From Campylobacterota bacterium (lineage in GTDB: Bacteria > Campylobacterota > Campylobacteria > Campylobacterales > Sulfurovaceae): a stretch of DNA of 16,797 bases. A program made the translations under genes and the position numbers. The notes below the pieces were generated by a model. The model made no database searches. It was given only the letters and a program-made list of their open reading frames with translations, and was not told the origin of the DNA. Below are positions 1 to 7,300 of this stretch, in pieces. The stretch lies in contig JAADDP010000154.1 in NCBI GenBank assembly GCA_013153825.1, positions 1-16,797 on the forward strand, read 5' to 3'. Position 1 is the stretch's first letter. The number at the start of each line of letters is the position of its first letter.

Positions 1-174
1 GTATTATTAAATTCTGCCGTAGCACTAGCACAAGAACCTATAAAGATGGCAAAAGCCTTTAGGTATGCAGTTGAAGCTGGAAGGCTTGGATTTGAGGCTG
101 GGGCTATGCAGAAAAGAGATATGGCAAGTCCATCAACTCCAACGGTCGGTACACCCTTCTGGCATCAAATTTGA
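1..174 (+). CDS. thiG: Thiazole synthase ThiG, C-terminal end (partial)
   Basis: The window opens inside this gene; the last 57 codons are present, ending in TGA. The visible part holds the well-conserved ThiG C-terminal helix, with [10 protein letters not shown], then [19 protein letters not shown], then a short tail ending in TPFWHQI. In the family this segment closes the (beta/alpha)8 barrel near the phosphate site. ThiG makes the thiazole phosphate half of thiamine from deoxyxylulose 5-phosphate, dehydroglycine and the ThiS thiocarboxylate, in the cytoplasm. The gene runs tail to tail into lon with four bases between the stop codons. The active-site lysine lies outside the window, so function cannot be checked further. 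Confidence 0.88.
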   Translation, partial: VLLNSAVALAQEPIKMAKAFRYAVEAGRLGFEAGAMQKRDMASPSTPTVGTPFWHQI

Positions 175-178
175 TGCT

Positions 179-2560
179 CTATAGGAGTGCCTTACTTAAA
201 ACATCTTCAATTCTATCTACAGGGTCTATCTTTAGATGGCTCTTGACCTCTTCTGGGATATCATCTAAGTCTCTCTTATAATTTTTTGTAGGGATGAGAG
301 CCCTTTTTACACCAGCTTTATAGGCAGCTATAAGCTTCTCTTTCAATCCACCTATAGGTAGAACATTTCCTGTTAAAGTCAACTCACCAGTCATAGCCAC
401 TCTACTATCTACACTCTTTTCAGATAGGGTTGAGGCTATGGCTGTAGCCATAGTTATACCTGCACTAGGTCCATCTTTTGGAGTTGCCCCCTCTGGAATG
501 TGAATGTGTAGATTATATTTATTGTAGATTTCATCCTCTTCCACACTCAACTCTCCTCTATCTATTAGAAGTTTAACAACAGAGAGTGCAATATGTGCCG
601 ACTCCTTCATCACATCCCCCATACTACCAGTAAGCTTTATTGTCCCCTTACCCTTAATCTTAATAACCTCTATCTTTAGAACATCTCCACCAACAGCAGT
701 CCAAGCTAGACCATTAACGACCCCCACGAGTGGACTCTTATCAACCTTAGATAGCTCAAATATCTTCTTATCCATGAATTTAGATAGATTTCTAACATTT
801 ATATTAACTCTATCCACGGAGCTATCCCTAAGCAGAGTTGTGGCTACCTTTCTCATTAGAGATGCAACCTTTCTTCTCAAATCTCTAACTCCAGCCTCTC
901 TTGTATACTCATCTATAAGAAGCTTTAAGGCTCCATCACTAATCCTAAATTCACCCCTCTTTAGGGCATGTCTCTTCAACTCTTGAGGTATCAGATACCC
1001 CTTTGCAATCTCCATCTTCTCCTCAGGAGTATAAGAGCTTAGCTCAATAAACTCCATTCTATCCCTCAGTGGAGCTGGAATTGTAGCAAGGTCATTTGCT
1101 GTAGCTATAAAGATGGCTCTACTCAAATCTATATTGAAATTTAGATAGTAATCTCTATACTCCCTATTCTGCTCTGGATCTAATATCTCAAGTAGAACGG
1201 CGGTAGGGTCTCCCCTATAGCTCCTTCCAACCTTATCTATCTCATCAAGTACTATAATTGGATCCATACTTTTAGCATCGATAAGACCCTGAACAACTCT
1301 ACCAGGCATGGCACCAACATATGTTCTCCTATGCCCTCTCAACTCATTAACATCCTCAAGACCTCCAAGTGCAACTCTTATGAGTGGTCTCTTTAGTGCA
1401 TTTGCTATTGAGTTTGCTAGAGATGTCTTTCCCACACCTGGAGGACCATAGAAGCAGAGAATTGCTCCAGACTTATCTATAGATACCCCCCTTAAGTTTG
1501 CAAGTTCTCTAACAGAGAAGAACTCTATAACTCTCTCTTTCGGTCTCTTTAGTGAGTAGTGGTCTCTATTTAATTCACTCTCTACATCATTTACACTTAA
1601 ATCTTTTCCCGTAAATTTACCAAAAGGTATCTCAAATACCCACTCAAGATAGGTGTGTAGCTGTTGAGCATCTCCACTATCGGGGTGCATTCTTGTAAAT
1701 CTATCTAGCTGTTTCTTAACCTCTCTATAGCCATCTTCAGAAATATCACTCTTAATAAGCTCAAGTCTCCTCTTAAACTCCTCAATCTCCTCCTCACGCT
1801 GACCATCTTGACCTAGCTCTCTATTTATCTCCTTTATCTGCTCTTTGAGAAAATACTCCTTATTTGTCTTCTCTATCTTATTGTGAACTTTAGAGCGTAT
1901 CTCCTTCTCCACTCTGGCAGACTCGATATCTGTAATGATTATATCTAGTAGGCTCATGAGCCTCTTCTCTATATCCTGCTCCTGAAATACTCTATATGAT
2001 TCACTCTTGCTCAACTTAAGTAGGGAGGATATCAAGTCTGCCACCCTATATGGCTCTACCGTATCAGATATCGTCTTTAGTAGGTCTTGAGGTATCTGGT
2101 TTTGGATTTTTGATAACTGCTGTAGCTTCTCATTCAATATTGAGATTATCGCATTTATCTTAACCTCATCATACTCCCTATTCTCTATAATATCCACCAC
2201 TGCACTATTGAAGTTGTAGTTACCCTCTATACTAACATCAAGCTCATTAGAGATTATCTCTCCCTTACCTAGACCCTGAAATAGTATCTTTACCCTACCA
2301 TCGGGAATGGGAACCTTTCTCATAATAGAGCCTATAACACCGACCCTATTTATATCACTGATATCTCTAGACCCCTCATGCTCATCTCTAGTTGTTGCTA
2401 TAAAAACTAGAAGATTATTCTCCATAGCGAAACTTACTGCATCCACATCCTCCCTCTTTGTTAGGAAAAGAGGTGTTATCATAAATGGATAGAGAAATGT
2501 GCTATCTTCAATAATAATTGGAAGAGTTGTTGGAAATGGGTCATAGTTCTTTAACTGCAT
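179..2560 (-). CDS. lon: ATP-dependent protease Lon
   Basis: A full-length Lon (793 residues, usual size) that unfolds and degrades damaged and regulatory proteins in the cytoplasm using ATP. Domains in order: N-terminal substrate-binding domain (about 1-205), helical linker with a coiled coil (about 206-350), AAA+ module with Walker A GPPGVGKT at 372-379 and Walker B LDE at 438-440, and the S16 peptidase domain (about 600-793). The catalytic Ser-Lys dyad is visible: Ser699 in DGPSAG and Lys742 in GGLKEKL, 43 residues apart as in Escherichia coli Lon (679/722). The ATG is preceded at good spacing by AAAGGAT, which lies across the 14-bp gap to the upstream bamD, so the two are probably one transcript and may be translationally coupled. 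This pairing is conserved in Campylobacter and Helicobacter. Confidence 0.97.
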   Translation of the reverse strand: MQLKNYDPFPTTLPIIIEDSTFLYPFMITPLFLTKREDVDAVSFAMENNLLVFIATTRDEHEGSRDISDINRVGVIGSIMRKVPIPDGRVKILFQGLGKGEIISNELDVSIEGNYNFNSAVVDIIENREYDEVKINAIISILNEKLQQLSKIQNQIPQDLLKTISDTVEPYRVADLISSLLKLSKSESYRVFQEQDIEKRLMSLLDIIITDIESARVEKEIRSKVHNKIEKTNKEYFLKEQIKEINRELGQDGQREEEIEEFKRRLELIKSDISEDGYREVKKQLDRFTRMHPDSGDAQQLHTYLEWVFEIPFGKFTGKDLSVNDVESELNRDHYSLKRPKERVIEFFSVRELANLRGVSIDKSGAILCFYGPPGVGKTSLANSIANALKRPLIRVALGGLEDVNELRGHRRTYVGAMPGRVVQGLIDAKSMDPIIVLDEIDKVGRSYRGDPTAVLLEILDPEQNREYRDYYLNFNIDLSRAIFIATANDLATIPAPLRDRMEFIELSSYTPEEKMEIAKGYLIPQELKRHALKRGEFRISDGALKLLIDEYTREAGVRDLRRKVASLMRKVATTLLRDSSVDRVNINVRNLSKFMDKKIFELSKVDKSPLVGVVNGLAWTAVGGDVLKIEVIKIKGKGTIKLTGSMGDVMKESAHIALSVVKLLIDRGELSVEEDEIYNKYNLHIHIPEGATPKDGPSAGITMATAIASTLSEKSVDSRVAMTGELTLTGNVLPIGGLKEKLIAAYKAGVKRALIPTKNYKRDLDDIPEEVKSHLKIDPVDRIEDVLSKALL

Positions 2561-2574
2561 TAATTGCTATCCTT

Positions 2575-3231
2575 TTAATTAAAAATTTTATCTAAAAATC
2601 CCTCTTTTGGAGGCTTTATATCTGTTAAGTTCAATACAGAGTTTCTATTCTTATCCCTATATATTTTGGATGCTCCATATTTCCCTATTCTCTCATATAG
2701 ATTGGCAATATCCTCATTGAGAAGATACTCTGCCATGTGCAGTCTAACCTTAATTGTCTCTGCCAATGCCCTATATATTGAGTTTGGGTATCTCGTTATA
2801 AAACTATCTGCCTCTTTAATAGCCTTTAAAATTAGATTTTGGTCTCTATTGATATCCTTTAACCTTAAAAAAGATGCTTTTAATTTCATAAATTTAATAT
2901 ACTCAACCCTTCTACCAGTGGCATACTTCTTTAGATACTCATCTAAATAGTAGTCTGCCATTATGTAACTACCATCATCAATATGTGCATTTGCCAATAT
3001 TAGAGTTGCCGTTGGTAGTAGTTGAGAGTGTGTATGTTCGCTTCTAAGTGATATATAGTAGTTATCTGCCTTATCTAGGTTGGAGTTCACTATATCTATG
3101 ATTTTCATGTACCAATATATTGCCGATTTGTCATACTCCTTTGAGGCATCTTTTGAGCTACATCCAGTAGATAGCAGTGTATATAACACTACTATAAATA
3201 TAGTGGTGCTACTCTTATATCTATTTAACAT
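2575..3231 (-). CDS. bamD: Outer membrane assembly lipoprotein BamD (ComL family)
   Basis: A 218-residue predicted lipoprotein. Residues 1-24 form a lipoprotein signal: basic start, hydrophobic stretch 10-20, then STGC with Cys24 as the likely lipidated residue. The -3 residue is Ser rather than the usual Leu, so the lipobox is slightly off consensus. The rest is helical with TPR-like pairs (for example around 84-103 and 136-160, including a YPNSIY segment typical of the family). BamD works with BamA to fold beta-barrel proteins into the outer membrane. Length matches Campylobacterales members. The start is supported by AAAGG seven bases upstream. It sits directly ahead of lon, as Cj1074c does ahead of Cj1073c in C. 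jejuni. The assignment rests on size, lipobox, TPR character and neighbourhood rather than on a single diagnostic motif. Confidence 0.82.
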   Translation of the reverse strand: MLNRYKSSTTIFIVVLYTLLSTGCSSKDASKEYDKSAIYWYMKIIDIVNSNLDKADNYYISLRSEHTHSQLLPTATLILANAHIDDGSYIMADYYLDEYLKKYATGRRVEYIKFMKLKASFLRLKDINRDQNLILKAIKEADSFITRYPNSIYRALAETIKVRLHMAEYLLNEDIANLYERIGKYGASKIYRDKNRNSVLNLTDIKPPKEGFLDKIFN

Positions 3232-3273
3232 CTAAAACCTTTATTTTTAGAGTTTATCTAATTTTGTTTCAAA

Positions 3274-3279
3274 TATAAT
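3274..3279 (+). promoter_or_regulatory. -10 element (TATAAT) for proC
   Basis: A perfect TATAAT sits in the 89-bp spacer between the divergent bamD and proC genes, with T-rich sequence upstream and no clear -35, as in Campylobacterota sigma-70 promoters. Predicted start about 3286, giving a leader of about 35 bases. The reverse strand also reads TATTAT here, so the same few bases may serve bamD-lon. Confidence 0.6.
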
Positions 3280-3320
3280 ACCTCAAAAATAATTATGTTT
3301 AGATTTAAAAAAGGATTTAA

Positions 3321-4052
3321 ATGGATTTGACAATTATTGGAGCCGGAGCTATGGGGTTAGCCCTAGCTAAGGGGTTGAGAAGAGAACACAATATTGAGTT
3401 TTTAGTTAGAGATATCTCAAAATATGAGCAGTTGAGAGATGAATATATCATCAACAGTATAGATGGATTTGATATTTCAGAGAGAGCTATAATTTTAGCA
3501 GTTAAACCGTACGGCTTATCCAGTGTAGCATCTAAAGTTGTTGGTGAAGCTGATGTGATATATTCAGTTTTGGCCGGAACATCTATTGATACTCTTAAAT
3601 CCTCGCTAATATCTAAATATTATGTTAGAGCTATGCCAAATATATCGGCTAAATTTCAGAGTTCAACAACTGTGATTACGGGTGATATTGAGAGGAGAGA
3701 TAGTGCAATTTCTCTACTCTCTCTAATTGGAGATACATTCTGGGTTGATAGTGAAAAGGAGATAGATATAGCTACAGCCGTTGCAGGTTCAGGTCCAGCA
3801 CTTCTGGCACTCGTAGCTGAAGCTATGGGTGATGGGCTGGTTAGAGAGGGTATGAAGAGGAGCGATGCGATGGCAATCACAAGTTCTCTATTTAAAGGTT
3901 TTCATCCACTCATAGCAGATAGCCACCCAGCCCTAATAAAGGATAGTGTTATGAGTCCAGCAGGAACTACAGCTAGAGCATATTATGCTCTTGAAGATGA
4001 GGGGGTTAGAGGTGCATTTATAAGAGCTATAGAGGAGGCAAATCGCTTTTAG
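3321..4052 (+). CDS. proC: Pyrroline-5-carboxylate reductase
   Basis: A 243-residue cytoplasmic enzyme that reduces pyrroline-5-carboxylate to proline with NAD(P)H, the last step of proline synthesis. The N-terminus has a Rossmann dinucleotide-binding fold with GAGAMG at 8-13. The C-terminal dimerisation and active-site domain carries the P5CR signature region, DSVMSPAGTTARAYYALE at about 208-225. Inside it the usual SPGGTT reads SPAGTT, a mild variation. The protein is slightly shorter than the E. coli enzyme (269), as in other Campylobacterota. AAGGAT lies about six bases before the ATG. It is monocistronic and divergent from bamD-lon. In C. jejuni proC lies near the same pair, with fliW in between; here fliW is missing. 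Confidence 0.93.
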   Translation: MDLTIIGAGAMGLALAKGLRREHNIEFLVRDISKYEQLRDEYIINSIDGFDISERAIILAVKPYGLSSVASKVVGEADVIYSVLAGTSIDTLKSSLISKYYVRAMPNISAKFQSSTTVITGDIERRDSAISLLSLIGDTFWVDSEKEIDIATAVAGSGPALLALVAEAMGDGLVREGMKRSDAMAITSSLFKGFHPLIADSHPALIKDSVMSPAGTTARAYYALEDEGVRGAFIRAIEEANRF

Positions 4053-4094
4053 TTTATAGCTTCATTAATTTATCATTGATTTTTGATTATTCAA

Positions 4095-4160
4095 CTATTT
4101 ACAAAATCTGCCTATAATTTTAAGTATGAAAGATATGAATTCCCAAATGTAATTTTTCAT
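4095..4160 (-). CDS. Candidate 21-residue amphipathic peptide (toxin-like), hypothetical
   Basis: A 22-codon frame starting ATG and ending TAG. The start has a textbook ribosome binding site, AAAGGAG, with six bases between GGAG and ATG. The peptide begins MKNYIWEFISF and ends in IIGRFCK. It is rich in Ile, Phe and Trp with Lys/Arg spaced through the C-terminal half, the character of small membrane-active peptides. The 10-mer TATAAAGGAG, which includes the binding site, occurs twice, 18 bases apart. I recognise no homologue; length and composition alone cannot prove it is made. It overlaps a longer minus-strand frame (4120-4284), and both are unlikely to be real. Confidence 0.3.
   Translation of the reverse strand: MKNYIWEFISFILKIIGRFCK
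4113..4118 (+). promoter_or_regulatory. Possible antisense -10 element (TATAAT)
   Basis: A perfect TATAAT on the plus strand inside the candidate minus-strand peptide gene. A transcript starting near 4125 would be antisense to the peptide start and its ribosome binding site. It could equally be chance in AT-rich DNA. Confidence 0.35.
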
Positions 4161-4226
4161 AATAATCTCCTTTATAGAAAAACCCTCCTTTATACTTTGA
4201 TAGCCCTCTTAAATTCATATCTTTCA
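4127..4226. repeat. 15-bp perfect inverted repeat enclosing a start site
   Basis: TGAAAGATATGAATT at 4127-4141 is exactly complementary to AATTCATATCTTTCA at 4212-4226. In a minus-strand transcript the upstream arm would lie in the leader and the downstream arm inside the candidate peptide codons, so pairing would loop out both ribosome-binding-site copies and the ATG. The pairing is seen in the sequence; regulation by it is inferred. Confidence 0.75.
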
Positions 4227-4279
4227 GATAGCTTTCTCCTATAACCGACACATAATCTACATTTTTAATACTATTTTGA

Positions 4280-4285
4280 TATAAT
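4280..4285 (+). promoter_or_regulatory. -10 element (TATAAT) for the large exported protein
   Basis: TTTTGATATAAT matches the Campylobacterota sigma-70 pattern of T-rich sequence before the -10. Predicted start about 4292, about 27 bases before the mini-ORF at 4319 and 47 before the large gene. The opposite strand reads TATGAT at 4289-4284, so the site may fire both ways. Confidence 0.6.
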
Positions 4286-4318
4286 CATAATAGTTCTATT
4301 TTTTAAGAAAGGATAAAG

Positions 4319-4342
4319 ATGTTAAAAGGGCTATATAAATGA
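4319..4342 (+). CDS. Seven-residue leader ORF (MLKGLYK) overlapping the next start
   Basis: ATG with AAAGGAT at normal spacing opens a frame of seven codons. Its TGA overlaps the ATG of the large gene in the arrangement ATGA. The mini-ORF has the better ribosome binding site of the two starts, which suggests translational coupling. Whether the peptide has any role of its own cannot be seen. Confidence 0.4.
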   Translation: MLKGLYK

Positions 4343-7300
4343 GAATAATATTTACACTATTAATAGCTTTAAATATAGTATATGGAGCAGTATCCGGAAT
4401 AGCATTTAGAGACTATAATGCAGATGGAGTTAAACAGGATGGTGAGCCAGGGGTAGGAGAGATTGTTGTAAAAGTTTATAGTAGCTCTGGGGCATATCTA
4501 AAAGAGGTGACTACAGATGATGCTGGTAAATATAGCATAGATATTCCAGAGTTTCCCGTAAGATTGGAGTTCAATATACCTGAAGATGGGATGGATTTAA
4601 AGAGAGGAGAGGAGTACCCATCTGCCGGAGCAGATAAATATGGCAGTTCAATACAGTTTGTCAATAGAGATGGAGAGGTACACAACTTCGCATTAAGTTT
4701 TCCATATGACTTCTCAATAGAGGATAACCCGTGGGTATTTGTCCCAATTAGAGGAAATGGTGACCCACTCATAGGGGATGATAACAACGATACGTTAATA
4801 GGTAACGTTGGTGGTATAGCAAAATTTAGATTCTGGAACCACGGTATAGCGTCAAACTCAGGAAGGGGTGATGGGGATACCGGCCCAGCATGGGTTGAGC
4901 TTGTAAAGTTGAAGCAGGTTGGAAGTCTCCATGGAATTGCCTACTCTAGACAGGCTAGAAAGGTCTTTGCATCTGCATTTCTCCAACGACATATGGGGAT
5001 GGGACCACTCGGAGCAGGGGGGATATATATCATAGACCCAGATAGAAACTCCTCTGAACAGAGTGGAGATGTTGGATTTATAAATCTAGATGAGCTTGGC
5101 ATTCCCACAAGTGATACTAATGGAGAGTATAACGATACAGTTATAAATAGTGGAGACAATTACACCCTAAATGACTCTATACCATTTAATCCAGTAATAG
5201 GTACAAATATCGAAAGGGGACTAATGGCAGATAAGTGGGCACCCAACCACGACTCTGCAGCCTATAGTCAAGTTGGAAAGTTGAGTTTAGGGGATTTGGA
5301 GATAAGTGATGATGGTAGATATCTCTACAGTGTAAACTTATATGATAAGAAGCTATATGAGATAGATTTAACCAACCCAAAAGAGCCAATAGCTCCTGTA
5401 GTATCAAATGCTAAAAAGAAGATTAGAAGCTTCAATATCCCGAACCCATGTATAACACCTGAGAGTGGGGAGGCTAGACCATTTGGACTAAAGGTTAGAA
5501 AGAATAGGTTATATGTGAGTGTTACATGTAGTGGACAGAACTATAGAGGAGATGTTGTAGCGAGAACAAATTCCGATATAAAAGGGGTGATATATAGTCT
5601 AGACCTACGGGATAAGGATAAACCCTGGGTCGAGGAGATATCTTTTCCATTAAACTATAGAAATAATGATGGGAGTGATAGACCTTGGAATATATGGACA
5701 ACTGAGTATAAGGGTACCTACTACCATAGGGAGTATCCCACACCTCTAATTGCTGATATTGAGTTTGATAATGCCGGTAATATGCTGATTGGAATTATGG
5801 ATCTGCATGGTAGCCAAAATGGGTACTATAACTACACTCTAAGTACAACGGCAAAAGATGATTTTGGTACTCTAAATGGAGATTTAGTTCGTGCTAGGAG
5901 GGTCTTTAAGAGTGGAAAGTACTCCTATGAGATGAATCCAGAGGATTTAGTTAATGAGTATTATAATGATAATGTATTTATGCATAAAGAGAATAGTATG
6001 GGGGCATTAGCCGGACACCATACAAGTGAGAAAAACTTAATACTATTAACATTTATGGATGTAAACTATGATAAGTCAAAAAATGCCTGTTCAGGTACGA
6101 TGCTCTATAATAATGAGACAGGAAATAGAGCTTATGAGGAGATGGGAGAGACTAAGTATCTCGGTTATGAGATAATACACTACAGGCTATCAAAAATCGG
6201 TAAATCTAACGGTCTGGGTGATATTGAGACAATGGAGGCCGTTCCACCAGTTGAGATTGGAAATAGAGTATGGATGGATAGTAACGGAGATGGAATTCAA
6301 GATGCAAATGAGAGTGGAATTGCAAATGTGAAGTTGACGCTAAATAAGGGTATTAGATGTAATCCAAATAGTGATGAGAATGTTACAACGACGGATAGCA
6401 ATGGTAACTTCATATTTAACCATACAAACTTCAATACTAGAAGCTCAACTCCAGGGCTACAGGAGGATACAACATATACACTATGTATTGATAGAACTCA
6501 ATTTCAGAATGGAAGAGGTGTAGATGGGACACCTCTAAATGGTCTATATCTCACAGTTGATGATAGAGATGGGAACTTCTCCGACTATCCAGATAGGGTA
6601 GATTCAGATGCTAAGTTGAGTCTATCTGGATATGCATATATAACATTTACCACAGCTGGGTCGGGAGAGAATAGCCACGACTACGATATTGGATTGACAG
6701 ATAATAATGGAGGTCAGTTCAGAGGAACTTTTAATGTAGAGATGACACATAGTGGGCAGTATAAGATTAATACAAAAGAGAGAAATGCTTGGTTCACACA
6801 GATTGTTGGACGAGACTTTGACTACTCTCTACTACTATATGATGAGAATATGACTGAAGAGCAGAATCTAGATAGAATTGTTGTAAAGATATCTCTAATA
6901 AATGAGGATACAAATCTCTCAATGTATGATAAGTATGGATACTTTTTAAATACAACTAGGGCAGATAACCTCATACCGAATGACCTAGATAAGCTCCCTG
7001 CAACAAAGAGAGCTAGATTTAGGATATTCTACGGTTTAGAGGATAATGGCTCTCTTATGAGGGTTGACTGTAACGATACTCCAAAAGCCTGCTTTGAGGC
7101 TCTTCCAAAGATAGACTATACAGATGCCAGAGATAACTTTGCAATTAGACCAGCCTATTTCCATATAACGATATCTGATAATGGAGTTGCCAGAGCAATG
7201 AATACTCCTCCATTAAAGGTCTCCCCATTTAGAGCATCTGCTGGGTATGATTACAATCTCACGGTCATAGCATCTACATATAAAGGTAACGAGAAGAACA

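Larger units (their letters stand above)
4053..4338. other. 286-bp spacer with inverted repeat and divergent promoters
   Basis: The longest gene-poor stretch in the window. It contains a 15-bp perfect inverted repeat (4127-4141 and 4212-4226, 70-base spacer), a possible 21-residue minus-strand peptide gene, a longer minus-strand open frame of 54 codons, two TATAAT elements on the plus strand, and a seven-codon leader ORF just before the large exported protein. No convincing terminator follows proC. Confidence 0.6.
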
